Origin: Flammeovirga sp. EKP202
GTDB taxonomy: Bacteria; Bacteroidota; Bacteroidia; Cytophagales; Flammeovirgaceae
Length of the DNA: 64,000 nt
Direction of reading: 5' to 3'
NCBI RefSeq assembly: GCF_014534745.1
Contig: NZ_JACVVP010000031.1
Coordinates: 1 to 64,000 of the forward strand
A program made the translations under genes and the position numbers. Shown here in pieces: positions 17,950 through 26,404 of the stretch. The notes under the pieces were generated by a model. That model had not been told where the DNA came from. It saw only the letters and a list, made by a program, of their open reading frames with translations, and did not search any database. The stretch's first letter is position 1; each line of letters starts with the position of its first letter.

Positions 17950-18006
17950 ATTTGACTAATTTGACTTTTTCGCAAAGTACAATATCTAATGCATTTGATA
18001 AAATAA

Positions 18007-18032
18007 TGAAGAGCCAAAAACTTCATTTTGAC
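18007..18032 (-). terminator. Possible terminator after fahA
   Basis: Short arms ATGAAG and CTTCAT with a 9-base loop, 20 bases after the leftward fahA stop and followed by an AT-rich tract. The stem is only 6-7 pairs, so the call is weak. Confidence 0.35.
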
Positions 18033-18050
18033 TCTCCATCACTTCAATTA

Positions 18051-19304
18051 TTATTTCAAGATTTTTCCTACTGCTTCACCGAAACCAATTCTCAATTCAC
18101 CATTATCACAAAAACCTTTTAAGGTAATGGTATCATTGTCTTCGAGGAAAGTACGTGTTTCTTCACCAATTTGAAGGGGTTCTTTTCCATTCCAAGTGAG
18201 CTCCAATAATGAGCCGAAAGAATCTTTGGTAGGACCAGAAATGGTACCTGAAGCACATAGATCACCTACATTCAAATTACAACCATTGACCGTCTGATGG
18301 GCCAGTTGTTGTGCCATACTCCAATACAAATACTTGAAATTGGAAGTAGCAATTTTAGCTTCATTTCCACTTTCTGTTTTCAGATGTACTTCCAATTGAA
18401 TATCAAAAGTAGAAGGTTTATCCGATTGAAGATAAGGTAATGGCATAGGAGACTGATCCGGTCCTTTGGTACGGAAAGGCTCTAGAGCATCCAATGTCAC
18501 AATCCATGGTGAAACAGTTGATCCAAAGTTTTTTCCCAAGAAAGGACCTAATGGAACATATTCCCATTTTTGAATGTCACGAGCTGACCAATCATTAAAA
18601 AGCATCAAGCCAAAAATATACTCTTCTGCTTTGTCTACAGGTACACTTTCTCCTAATGCAGTTGATTTTCCTACCACAAAACCCATTTCCAATTCAATAT
18701 CCATTCGGTTAGATTTTCCAAAAACAGGAGTTTCAGCTCCCGGAGGCATTTTCTGTCCATTAGGTCTGATGATGGGTGTTCCAGAAACTACTATAGAAGA
18801 AGAACGTCCGTGATAACCTACCGGAAGGTGTTTCCAGTTGGGCATTAATGCATTGTCTTTTCCACGGAACATCGTACCTACATTCACTGCATGCTCTTCT
18901 GAAGAATAGAAGTCAGTGTAATCACCAATTTGAACAGGCAAGTGCAATGAAGCTTCGTTTTGAGCCACTAATACATTTTTCCCTTCTAAAGAGGTATTTC
19001 CTTCCTTTAAGAGTTCAAAAACAATAGAACGTACTTTTTTATGTACCTCTTTTCCTAGACTTATATAAGGATTTAAAACTTCATGAGAGAAAAGCACTTC
19101 TGCTTCCTTTATAAAAGAAAAATGCCCTAGCTTGGCTACTTCCACCAAATCCAAAATTTGATTTCCAATTGCAATTCCAGCTCTACGATCTCTTGATGAA
19201 GTACTGAAGATTCCAAAAGGTAAATTTTGAATCGGAAATGAAGAGTTATCGGGAACATTCACCCAGGATTGTACCGAAGGATCATTAGTAAGATCAATAG
19301 CCAT
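18051..19304 (-). CDS. fahA: Fumarylacetoacetase
   Basis: A 417-residue cytoplasmic enzyme that hydrolyses fumarylacetoacetate to fumarate and acetoacetate, the last step of tyrosine degradation. The N-terminal SH3-like domain (about 1-115) leads into the catalytic domain with FYSSEEHAVNVGTMFRG, VGYHGRSSSIVVSGT, ELEMGFVVGKST, FGLMLFNDWSARDIQKWE and LGPFLGKNFGSTVSPW; these carry the metal-binding Asp/Glu residues and the catalytic His. The length fits the family. No other tyrosine-pathway gene is next to it, although a pterin dehydratase for phenylalanine hydroxylation lies near 53.2 kb. Confidence 0.96.
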   Translation of the reverse strand: MAIDLTNDPSVQSWVNVPDNSSFPIQNLPFGIFSTSSRDRRAGIAIGNQILDLVEVAKLGHFSFIKEAEVLFSHEVLNPYISLGKEVHKKVRSIVFELLKEGNTSLEGKNVLVAQNEASLHLPVQIGDYTDFYSSEEHAVNVGTMFRGKDNALMPNWKHLPVGYHGRSSSIVVSGTPIIRPNGQKMPPGAETPVFGKSNRMDIELEMGFVVGKSTALGESVPVDKAEEYIFGLMLFNDWSARDIQKWEYVPLGPFLGKNFGSTVSPWIVTLDALEPFRTKGPDQSPMPLPYLQSDKPSTFDIQLEVHLKTESGNEAKIATSNFKYLYWSMAQQLAHQTVNGCNLNVGDLCASGTISGPTKDSFGSLLELTWNGKEPLQIGEETRTFLEDNDTITLKGFCDNGELRIGFGEAVGKILK

Positions 19305-19488
19305 AGTTTATTGTGTTTATGATTTGGTTAGTACATGAAAATTAAGTTTTTAACAAAGAATTATACTTTATCCAAACACTTAATTTAATTTGCATGTTAT
19401 AAAGATATTAGTGTAATTAACGTAATTCTCACATTTAAAAATAGTGTTTCGCTATTATTTTTAATCAAAACCTTATCACACCTTTATC

Positions 19489-20925
19489 ATGGACACTATA
19501 ATAGACCTTTCTCCTTCGGAATTAAAAATTGAAGATATATTCATTCAACTTAGAAATAACGCTAAAAATATAAAGGATACTAACGCTAAAGAACGTATAC
19601 AAAAGCTTGAAAAAATTGAACAATATATCCTTAAGTACCGAGAAGATATTCAAAAAGCTGTTTATAATGACTTCCGAAAAAGTCCAACGGAGGCTGATAC
19701 CACCGAAATATTGAGTACGTTAGGTCTATTACGTCATGCAAAGAGAAATTTAAGGAAATGGATGAAGCCACGTAAAGTAGGCAGTCCTTTGAATATGTTA
19801 GGAACGTCTTCTTACATTCTTCCTGAACCTAAAGGAGTTTGTTTGATTATAGCCCCTTGGAATTATCCTTTTTACTTGGCGATCACACCTCTGGTTTATG
19901 CTATTGCAGCAGGAAACACAGTAATGATAAAACCAAGTGAGATTTCGAATCATACTGCCACCTTTATCCAAACGATGATGGATGATCTTTTCCCTTCTGA
20001 TGAGGTAAAAGTAGTGCAGGGAGGTGTAGATGTTTCTACCGCTTTATTAAAATTAAAATTCAATCATATTTTCTTTACAGGAAGCCCGCAAGTAGGTAAA
20101 ATTGTGATGCGTGCTGCTGTTGAACATCTTACTTCGGTAACATTAGAATTAGGAGGGAAGTCGCCCGCTGTAATTTGTGAAGATGCGGATCTTAAAGATA
20201 CCACTGATAAAATGACTTGGGGTAAATTTATAAATGCAGGTCAGACCTGTATTGCACCAGATTACGTATTAATCCCAAAATCAAGAAAAGAAGAATTTAT
20301 AGAACAAATGTCCAACACCATCAATGAGTTTTACTCTCCAAATGGTGAAGTGGTAAGTGTCTCAGAAGACTTTTGTAGAATTATCAATCACAATCATTTT
20401 AACCGACTAAAGAGTATTATTGAAGATGCTGCTGACAAAGGAGCCACTATCATAATGAATGGTGAAATGGATGAGAACACTAAATTTATTCCTCCAACGA
20501 TTGTTACCAATGTCTCCAATGATATGAAAATTATGCAGGAGGAAATCTTTGGACCAATACTACCTGTAATGGAGTATGAACAATTGGAAGACGCTTTCAA
20601 TATCATTGAAGAAAAAGAAAAACCATTAGCACTCTATATTTTTGGTAAGAATAAAAAGCTTATCAGAAAAGTACTAAACAACACTACGGCAGGGGGAACT
20701 TGTATCAATGAAACAATTCTTCACATCAACAATCCAGAATTACCTTTTGGTGGGGTCAACAACAGTGGAATTGGAAAGTCACATGGAAAGTTTGGTTTTG
20801 ATGGGTTCTCGAATCAGCGTGCTGTATTAAAAAATAGAATAGGGATGACAACTATTAAAACGATTTACCCTCCTTATGGCAATTTAGCAAAGAAACTTAC
20901 TGATCTTATGATTAAGTACTTTTAA
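19489..20925 (+). CDS. Aldehyde dehydrogenase (class 3-like)
   Basis: A 478-residue NAD(P)-dependent enzyme oxidising aldehydes to acids. Visible motifs: IIAPWNYPFYLAITPLVYAI and IKPSEIS for cofactor binding, FFTGSPQVGKIVM, LELGGKSPAVI with the catalytic glutamate, INAGQTCIAPDYVL with the catalytic cysteine (about residue 258), and QEEIFGPILPVMEY. The compact form without an N-terminal leader resembles the class 3/fatty aldehyde branch. It is divergent from fahA, sharing a 184-base spacer. The physiological substrate is not shown; medium-chain or aromatic aldehydes are possible. Confidence 0.93.
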   Translation: MDTIIDLSPSELKIEDIFIQLRNNAKNIKDTNAKERIQKLEKIEQYILKYREDIQKAVYNDFRKSPTEADTTEILSTLGLLRHAKRNLRKWMKPRKVGSPLNMLGTSSYILPEPKGVCLIIAPWNYPFYLAITPLVYAIAAGNTVMIKPSEISNHTATFIQTMMDDLFPSDEVKVVQGGVDVSTALLKLKFNHIFFTGSPQVGKIVMRAAVEHLTSVTLELGGKSPAVICEDADLKDTTDKMTWGKFINAGQTCIAPDYVLIPKSRKEEFIEQMSNTINEFYSPNGEVVSVSEDFCRIINHNHFNRLKSIIEDAADKGATIIMNGEMDENTKFIPPTIVTNVSNDMKIMQEEIFGPILPVMEYEQLEDAFNIIEEKEKPLALYIFGKNKKLIRKVLNNTTAGGTCINETILHINNPELPFGGVNNSGIGKSHGKFGFDGFSNQRAVLKNRIGMTTIKTIYPPYGNLAKKLTDLMIKYF

Positions 20926-21033
20926 TTAGACTAATTCTATATTTTAACACTTTATTGTTAATAAGATAAAAAATACGTAATATTAAATTCGTAATGCAAA
21001 CTAATTTTTTAATATTTTTTATTTTTTAGAACG

Positions 21034-21330
21034 ATGAAAAACTTTCTTTTATCTACTACCTTGTTATTTGTATCACTTTTTGCCTTAACAGGGTGTTTCG
21101 ATGAAGATGATGTTACTCCAGAAGCAAACTGCTTTACTACTTACACTGAGTATATCACAAAGCTTAGTGATCAAAGTGCTGACTTGTGTGCAGTATCCAC
21201 TGAGTACTTTACTTTCTTGGAAGAAAACAAAAGCTGTATCGCTGAAAATTCTAATGGTACACTTACTGAAGCAGACATCGACTTAGTATTACTTACTAAA
21301 GATATTCAAACAGCACTTTACTGTAACTAA
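21034..21330 (+). CDS. Small hypothetical lipoprotein
   Basis: A 98-residue protein with a lipoprotein signal, FVSLFALTGCFDED, lipobox cysteine at about residue 21. The mature 77 residues contain four more cysteines (NCFTTY, DLCAVS, SCIAEN, YCN), suggesting two disulfides in the periplasm or on the surface. It is very acidic. The family is not recognised. It follows the aldehyde dehydrogenase by 108 AT-rich bases and ends with its own terminator. Confidence 0.75.
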   Translation: MKNFLLSTTLLFVSLFALTGCFDEDDVTPEANCFTTYTEYITKLSDQSADLCAVSTEYFTFLEENKSCIAENSNGTLTEADIDLVLLTKDIQTALYCN

Positions 21331-21394
21331 TTCTTTATTGAGAATAAGTCGATAAATAACTCCGTTAGAGTTATTTTAAAAAGTATTTCAAAGA

Positions 21395-21426
21395 GCTATC
21401 ATAATTCATTTTATGGTAGCTTTTTT
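21395..21426 (+). terminator. Terminator after the small lipoprotein gene
   Basis: Arms GCTATCATAA and TTATGGTAGC (one G-T pair) followed by six thymines on the rightward strand. Confidence 0.75.
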
Positions 21427-21468
21427 ATTACCTATTCGAAACTAAGTTTACGACGTACTTAGAAAGTA

Positions 21469-21501
21469 AAACGCTACATCATCCAAGATAATATAGCGTT
21501 T
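21469..21501 (-). terminator. Terminator after the DUF418 gene
   Basis: Arms AACGCTA and TAGCGTT about 18 bases apart, with TTTTAC following on the leftward strand. It lies just after the leftward DUF418 stop at 21509. Confidence 0.6.
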
Positions 21502-21508
21502 TAATTCA

Positions 21509-22699
21509 TTATTTCAGCCAGGTCAACTTATGCCATAGCATTTCAAAAGGACCTTGTTTGTAATGCTTCAACCAAAGTTGACACATTTTTATTTGAGCAA
21601 TCAGAAAAATAAAACCAATTAACAAACTAAAAGCCACTCCGCATGTATCTGCCAAATGAAATCCGTACCCAAAATATAAAATACCACCAATAATTGACTG
21701 TACGATATAGTTTGTCATACTCATCTTGCCATAGGTTTGTAAAGGTCTACAAAGTCTTTTTACTGTATCTGATTTATAAATTAGAATAATGAAAGAGATC
21801 CATATTAGTGTAAAACTAAACTTCCACCACATATCAAAAGCAGTTCCTATTGTTCTTTTGATGATTTCAGTTTGATCTCCTCCCATAAAGTGCACTTTGA
21901 GGAAATACAATGGAATCATTACTGCAAATGAAACAGCCAATACATTTTTCCATTTATTGTAATGCTTAGGTTTAAATGCTCCTACTTTTCCTAACCAGAA
22001 ACCAAATATAAATAAGCCCATGGTTTGAATGGCCCTTCCACATTCTATAGCCCAGAGTAATGAAAACTGTTGTCCATAAGTAATATTTCCCCACAATGTT
22101 TCTAAGAAGTTTCCTTCTTTAATAATGTCCATTGACGCCTTCCATGGTGCAGCAAACATTCTCACTGCAGGCGTATATTCAGGGTTAAAAATAGAGTAGA
22201 CGTAATGTAATAAATCAGTGGGTTGTAGTAAGAAAAAGAAAGCTCCAAAAAGTAATGCTTTATTACTCCATTTTCTGACAAAGAATAAAATGACACCCGT
22301 CAAAGCATAAAGCATTAATACTTCTCCAGGAAAGAAAGTGGCATTAATCAATGCAAAAAAGGTAAGAGTAAAGAGACGCCATAAGTATCGAGGTCCAAAG
22401 TCTTTTCCCGCTTTCGTCTGTTTGTTATTCATCAAATAAAAAGTGAACCCAAACAAAATGGCAAAGATTGAATACGTCTTCCCTCCAAAAAGAAAAAAAG
22501 TAAGATCAAATACTCCCGTATTAAGTGTATTCAACCAATCTGGATTTAATGCTTTATCAGGATAATGGTAATAGTTGAAATGTTCAATGTTGTGAATTAA
22601 CATAATTGCCGCTACAGCATATCCTCTCAAGACATCAATTACATCAATCCTTGATGTAGAAGCTTTGGAGGAAGGTTGGTTTGTTAAAATAGGTTCCAT
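21509..22699 (-). CDS. DUF418 family membrane protein (YeiB-like)
   Basis: A 396-residue inner-membrane protein with about nine to ten hydrophobic segments. The start DVIDVLRGYAVAAIMLIHNI is the typical opening of the YeiB/heparan-N-acetyltransferase-like group, and the C-terminal GKMSMTNYIVQSIIGGILYF followed by LWLKHYKQGPFEMLWHKLT is the DUF418 signature. Members are thought to move acyl groups across the membrane, but no substrate is established. It is preceded by a good -7 promoter element. Confidence 0.9.
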   Translation of the reverse strand: MEPILTNQPSSKASTSRIDVIDVLRGYAVAAIMLIHNIEHFNYYHYPDKALNPDWLNTLNTGVFDLTFFLFGGKTYSIFAILFGFTFYLMNNKQTKAGKDFGPRYLWRLFTLTFFALINATFFPGEVLMLYALTGVILFFVRKWSNKALLFGAFFFLLQPTDLLHYVYSIFNPEYTPAVRMFAAPWKASMDIIKEGNFLETLWGNITYGQQFSLLWAIECGRAIQTMGLFIFGFWLGKVGAFKPKHYNKWKNVLAVSFAVMIPLYFLKVHFMGGDQTEIIKRTIGTAFDMWWKFSFTLIWISFIILIYKSDTVKRLCRPLQTYGKMSMTNYIVQSIIGGILYFGYGFHLADTCGVAFSLLIGFIFLIAQIKMCQLWLKHYKQGPFEMLWHKLTWLK

Positions 22700-22728
22700 A
22701 AAGATTTAGTCATAAAATTGTCGTTTTT

Positions 22729-22736
22729 CAAAAGTA
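22729..22736 (-). promoter_or_regulatory. -7 promoter element before the DUF418 gene
   Basis: TACTTTTG on the leftward strand, a match to TAnnTTTG, 29 bases before the start codon. Confidence 0.45.
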
Positions 22737-22772
22737 AAAAATACACTAATAAATATTGATGATATAGGTTAA

Positions 22773-22813
22773 TACAAAAAAATACCCTAGTGCTCAATAA
22801 GAGACACCAGGGT
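22773..22813 (-). terminator. Terminator downstream of the secreted 120-residue protein gene
   Basis: Arms ACCCTAGTG (22784-22792) and CACCAGGGT (22805-22813), with a thymine run on the leftward strand. It lies about 130 bases after the leftward stop at 22942 and before the DUF418 promoter. Confidence 0.75.
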
Positions 22814-22941
22814 AACCTACATACTAAAGTAGAGGTAAAGAAGTGGAGTTGATATTATTTTATTAGAAATCTAATTGAGTCAGCTCAAAACTAAAATCTG
22901 CTGAGTTACTGAAAACAATGTTACTTTTTTATGTAAAATTT

Positions 22942-23304
22942 TTATCTCAAAAATTTTGCTCTGGCAATAGTGCCTTTAGACTCTTTATTGATTTCATTCA
23001 ACCAGATTTTTGCTTGATCATCTGTCGAAAGGCAGTCATTTTTATGAATAAAGTTGACCGAACCAGAATTATACAGGTCAAATACAGCTACAGCTCCACA
23101 ATACTGTACTAAAACATATCTTGTTTTATTTTGATATTGATCTCTAAAAGATAAGTCAGGATCAATTCTTGAAAGAAGGCCCATTTTATCTAAATATGCC
23201 TCTACTCTTCCATCAAAAAGATTGATGTTTTTTGGCTCTGTTTCTTCAGAGAAGGAAACAAATGAGATAGTGATTAATACAATAGATAATAAAAGATTTT
23301 TCAT
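22942..23304 (-). CDS. Small secreted protein, hypothetical
   Basis: The frame runs upstream to 23343, but the ATG at 23304 gives a proper signal peptide, MKNLLLSIVLITISFVSFSE, so I choose it (120 residues). The mature protein is about 100 residues with two cysteines (QYCGAVAV and NDCLSTDD) likely paired. The family is not recognised. The segment 40-105 bases upstream (23343-23409) contains a strong -7 promoter element and is duplicated at 25365-25430. Confidence 0.7.
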   Translation of the reverse strand: MKNLLLSIVLITISFVSFSEETEPKNINLFDGRVEAYLDKMGLLSRIDPDLSFRDQYQNKTRYVLVQYCGAVAVFDLYNSGSVNFIHKNDCLSTDDQAKIWLNEINKESKGTIARAKFLR

Positions 23305-23342
23305 TTTCGTTCTATTTTTAGTTGATTGATTTTCAAGATACA

Positions 23343-23409
23343 ATACAAATATACGACAATAAAGAAACGGTGTTACTTTTTTAAAGTTAATAGATATTAT
23401 GTAACCATT
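23343..23409 (-). promoter_or_regulatory. Promoter region, copy A of a 67-base direct repeat
   Basis: TATATTTG (23346-23353, leftward strand) is an exact -7 element, 42 bases before the start of the secreted 120-residue protein. The whole block, up to GGTTACATAATATC on the leftward strand, recurs almost unchanged at 25365-25430. The conserved upstream part, with GGTTAC and GTAAC inverted halves, could be an operator. Confidence 0.55.
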
Positions 23410-23450
23410 TCAGCTCATGTTACAAAAATGGGAAACTGACCATCAGATAA

Positions 23451-23489
23451 AAAAATGGACATCCTCTATTATAAGAGGTGTCCATTTTT
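23451..23489. terminator. Strong terminator after the tandem-repeat lipoprotein gene
   Basis: Long arms ATGGACATCCTCT and AGAGGTGTCCAT with flanking A and T tracts on both sides, so it could work in both directions. It serves the leftward gene ending at 23544. Confidence 0.8.
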
Positions 23490-23543
23490 AATATCAATTG
23501 GGCATATTTTTAAGTTCCTTTCTAATAATGTGGTGTGATAAAA

Positions 23544-24284
23544 TTAAATTTTGGAGCCTTCAAAAGTTCCTTCATCACCCTGCCCGTTTGACCAAGTTCC
23601 AAGTATGGAACCATTATCTAAATAAATTGTCCCTGAAGAGTTGATTTGCATCTCGTTTCCACCACTAATATAAATTGATGTTGAGGTAAAAGTACCGTTC
23701 TCATTAATTTTTGCATCAAAACGTTCATAATCTTTAGCTGACGAATACTTTCCATACATTACACCTTTCTCGATTTTGAAATACCAATCTGTAATTACTT
23801 CTTCAGAAGATGTATAAGAATTTCCATAATATTCTCCATCAAACAAATCTATTCTATCTTCAAATTTTAAACCTTCTAAACTTCCAGTATGTCCATTTTG
23901 ATTTGACCAAGTACCTGACATCGTACCATTTTCTAATGAAACTGATGCTTTTATTGTAATAGTCAACATTTTCAATTGTCGCATATTGGAATCATCAAAT
24001 TCAGAAATAGCATTAATAACTCCATTTTCATCAATCCCTCCTTCATATTGTTGATATTGATCGCCTAAATCAAATTTACCAAACAAGATTCCATCTTCAA
24101 TTTTAATAAACCAATCTGTCATCAATTGATTATCACTGTCATAAATATAACCATGATATTCACCGTTGAATGATGCCATTTTTTCATTTTTCTCTTCTTC
24201 TAAAGAATCTTCTTTGTCTTCACATGCCCCAAACAGAATGATTACTATTAGGTAAAGAACATAGGGTATTTTATAGTCTCTCAT
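23544..24284 (-). CDS. Lipoprotein with two tandem beta-rich repeats
   Basis: A 246-residue protein with a lipobox (IILFGACEDK, cysteine about residue 21). The mature part is an internal duplication. Repeat 1 (about 40-135) runs from FNGEYHGYIYDS through MTDWFIKIEDGILFGKF to GTMSGTWSNQNGHTGSLEG; repeat 2 (about 147-244) runs from FDGEYYGNSYTS through ITDWYFKIEKGVMYGKY to GSILGTWSNGQGDEGTFEG. Such repeats likely form a small beta-barrel or sandwich each. The function is unknown. It is 79 bases downstream of the LuxR regulator in the same direction and may be its target or effector. Confidence 0.75.
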   Translation of the reverse strand: MRDYKIPYVLYLIVIILFGACEDKEDSLEEEKNEKMASFNGEYHGYIYDSDNQLMTDWFIKIEDGILFGKFDLGDQYQQYEGGIDENGVINAISEFDDSNMRQLKMLTITIKASVSLENGTMSGTWSNQNGHTGSLEGLKFEDRIDLFDGEYYGNSYTSSEEVITDWYFKIEKGVMYGKYSSAKDYERFDAKINENGTFTSTSIYISGGNEMQINSSGTIYLDNGSILGTWSNGQGDEGTFEGSKI

Positions 24285-24363
24285 AATTACTTGCTTTAAT
24301 GATTATGAAAACAAAATTGATCAAATCGTCAAAAAGAATAAATACCCAACATTGGGTAGATTG

Positions 24364-25050
24364 TTAGCTTATGGTAAAATCTATTGTCGACTTAATATTA
24401 ACTTTTTTCTTAATATTTTTCCAATGCGTCCTTACTGTATTAATAGAAATATTCATTAGTTCAGCAATTTCCTTAGGCGTTTTACCTTGGTATTTAAATT
24501 CAATAATTTCCTTTTCTCTCTTGGTCAGTGTCTTCATTTCTTTATGAGATTGCAATTGCTCTTTTTGGGCAACACTCTTTGCAGGCTCAATCTCTTTAAA
24601 GGATCTCCACTGATCCAACCAATTTCTTGCTTCTTTTTCATCACAAAAAAATCGTGGCATCTTTTCAATCATCAATGATTTATCTGTTTTACCATCGGTC
24701 AAACTGTAAAGCAGAAGTAGGTTATATTCTTTTTGTCCTAATACAAGTGCAACGGGATAATTTTGATTACAATCCAAGGGATAAAAGTTATCAGCAAGAA
24801 TAGTATTGATGATTGGCTTATTCATATTTTCTTCTAACCATTCTATCAATTCACTATCCATATGAATAGTGAGTTTCTGCTGTAACCAAAGGGCTTGTTT
24901 GCTTTTAAATGTCAAGGCTATTTCTGTATATTCTGTAATATCTTTTTTAAAAAGCTCAACAGTAGGCGGCGAATCAATCCAATTCAAAATGCATCTTTCG
25001 TATTGAGGTTCATAATAGATTTCTAAATAGTTGCTTGAGTAAAGTAGCAT
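24364..25050 (-). CDS. LuxR-type HTH regulator with unknown sensor domain
   Basis: A 228-residue cytoplasmic protein. The C-terminal HTH (about 173-226) reads TLTKREKEIIEFKYQGKTPK, EIAELMNISINTVRTHW and KNIKKKV, a standard GerE/LuxR domain. The N-terminal 160 residues start YSSNYLEIYYEPQYERCILNW and resemble no receiver or PAS domain that I can name; the pattern is like SpoIIAA/STAS-type domains found fused to LuxR in Bacteroidota, but this is a guess. It precedes the tandem-repeat lipoprotein gene. Confidence 0.85.
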   Translation of the reverse strand: MLLYSSNYLEIYYEPQYERCILNWIDSPPTVELFKKDITEYTEIALTFKSKQALWLQQKLTIHMDSELIEWLEENMNKPIINTILADNFYPLDCNQNYPVALVLGQKEYNLLLLYSLTDGKTDKSLMIEKMPRFFCDEKEARNWLDQWRSFKEIEPAKSVAQKEQLQSHKEMKTLTKREKEIIEFKYQGKTPKEIAELMNISINTVRTHWKNIKKKVNIKSTIDFTIS

Positions 25051-25181
25051 TAGTTTTATTAAGATTAGTTTGTTTTAAGATAGGTGTTTCGAATTACAAA
25101 ATAGATGATCATTCACAACTTAACTTCTTGACTTCCATTATCTAATCTAATTTTAATGCATAATTTTCTTTGTATTATAAT

Positions 25182-25220
25182 AAAAAAAGGCTCTTACAAA
25201 GAGTACTTTTTGTAAGAGCC
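25182..25220 (-). terminator. Strong terminator between TPR and LuxR genes
   Basis: Twelve-base perfect arms GGCTCTTACAAA (25189-25200) and TTTGTAAGAGCC (25209-25220), followed by seven thymines on the leftward strand. It ends either the TPR-gene transcript or a short transcript from the promoter copy at 25368-25375. Confidence 0.85.
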
Positions 25221-25362
25221 AAATCAACTAATAGTTTGCAAGGTGTGTTATAGCTGATTGTTATTCGTCATTTATTTTGCTGCATCAAACTTGCCTCAAG
25301 TAATTATGAAATAACGTGGGTAAAGAATTTTATAACTACTACTATCTTTATTTCCGTTTGTA
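25221..25362 (-). ncRNA. Candidate small RNA between orphan promoter and terminator
   Basis: The exact -7 element TATATTTG at 25368-25375 (leftward) points into this segment, and a strong terminator at 25220-25182 closes it, giving a predicted transcript of about 175-185 bases. Only tiny reading frames of 5-7 codons occur. The promoter block is a copy of the one before the secreted protein at 23304, so this may instead be a dead remnant of a duplicated gene. Confidence 0.35.
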
Positions 25363-25364
25363 TG

Positions 25365-25430
25365 ATACAAATATACGACAAATAAGAAACAATGTTACTT
25401 TTTAAAGTTAATAGATATTATGTAACCATT
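25365..25430 (-). promoter_or_regulatory. Promoter-like region, copy B of the 67-base direct repeat
   Basis: Nearly identical to 23343-23409, including TATATTTG and the upstream block ending GGTTACATAATATC on the leftward strand. It lies 20 bases after the stop of the TPR gene and about 320 bases before the LuxR gene, with a terminator in between. Confidence 0.5.
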
Positions 25431-25449
25431 ATTTACAATGTTACCCAAA

Positions 25450-26112
25450 TCAATTATTAATAAGTTTTTCTCTGATTTTTTTGATATGATGAAACTGAGG
25501 GCGTCTTTCCAAAAGCAAATCTAACTGCTTCACATAAGCTGCAATGAGATCATGATCGCCTCTGTTTCTTTCATAAAGATGTTGACCTACCAACCAATGT
25601 ACTCTTTCTGCAATGGACATATTTTGCCCATTGGTTTGATAATGCTGAGGTTGTAGATTGGATAACCTCCAACTACGAATAAAAGCTAGAAAATTAGGTA
25701 AGTATTGATTGAAGTGCATCACCAATTCCAGTAGCTGATAAAAAGGTTTTGGCTTTTCTTTTTGTGGATGAAAGGAGAGGGGAGCCAATAAAAGTAAAAG
25801 CTGATCTGCCAATTCATATTTTTCTTGCTCCAGTAATGATCTTAGCTCATCATAAAATGACAAGCAAGCACAGTATTGTAATCGATCAGCTTCCGTTGGA
25901 ATGTATTCGACAAAAGCGGAATAAAGTTCTAAAAACTGTTCGTGTTCATTCTCCTGTTGAGCCACCTTAAGCATATCATAAAGTACCCAAGCCATAGCGG
26001 CATGAATCTCTTCATCATTTGGAGATAATTCCAAAAGACCTCTAGCAGTGATAAAGGCTTCTTGATATTTTCCCTCTTCTCTTAAAGTATAAATTTCACG
26101 AACTGAATACAT
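25450..26112 (-). CDS. TPR-like helical repeat protein
   Basis: A 220-residue soluble protein. The first half has TPR-type helix pairs, VREIYTLREEGKYQEAFITA then RGLLELSPNDEEIHAAMAWV; the second half is more helical repeat with LLLLLAPLSFHPQKE and a tail of basic residues. No signal peptide or catalytic motif is seen. It probably scaffolds protein contacts; the partner is unknown. It is 5 bases downstream of the small membrane protein gene at 26118-26336, so they form an operon. Confidence 0.75.
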   Translation of the reverse strand: MYSVREIYTLREEGKYQEAFITARGLLELSPNDEEIHAAMAWVLYDMLKVAQQENEHEQFLELYSAFVEYIPTEADRLQYCACLSFYDELRSLLEQEKYELADQLLLLLAPLSFHPQKEKPKPFYQLLELVMHFNQYLPNFLAFIRSWRLSNLQPQHYQTNGQNMSIAERVHWLVGQHLYERNRGDHDLIAAYVKQLDLLLERRPQFHHIKKIREKLINN

Positions 26113-26117
26113 AATAC

Positions 26118-26336
26118 TTATTTTCCAAATTTGCCGTTTCTTCTATTACGGTCTCTTTTTGCAGCCTGCTTTGACATAAATACTCTTAATACTAAAAGTA
26201 GTGTTGTCAAACCTGCCAATTGAAGGTTTTCCATATATTCTTCACCTCTATCATAGGCATAATAGGCAAGAATAAATAATGAAACTGAAGTAATGGCAAA
26301 AATGATATTGACGATGTTTCCGAATCCTTTGCTCAT
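26118..26336 (-). CDS. Small membrane protein, hypothetical
   Basis: A 72-residue protein with two hydrophobic helices (about 9-27 and 37-53) and a strongly basic C-terminal tail, KQAAKRDRNRRNGKFGK, expected in the cytoplasm. The family is not recognised. It is the first gene of a two-gene leftward operon with the TPR protein. Confidence 0.7.
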   Translation of the reverse strand: MSKGFGNIVNIIFAITSVSLFILAYYAYDRGEEYMENLQLAGLTTLLLVLRVFMSKQAAKRDRNRRNGKFGK

Positions 26337-26360
26337 AAGTTTAGTAGTTAATAGTGAGAA

Positions 26361-26388
26361 AGCCCACGACTAGGTGAAATCGTGGGCT
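26361..26388 (-). terminator. Hairpin after metG
   Basis: Nine-base arms AGCCCACGA and TCGTGGGCT, 17 bases after the leftward metG stop. The following T-tract is weak on the leftward strand, so efficiency is uncertain. Confidence 0.55.
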
Positions 26389-26404
26389 TTATTTGTATTT
26401 ATAA

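Noticed and set aside
19305-19488. Tyrosine/phenylalanine degradation operon around fahA
   Set aside because: The divergent aldehyde dehydrogenase is of a general class and no homogentisate or hydroxyphenylpyruvate dioxygenase genes are adjacent.
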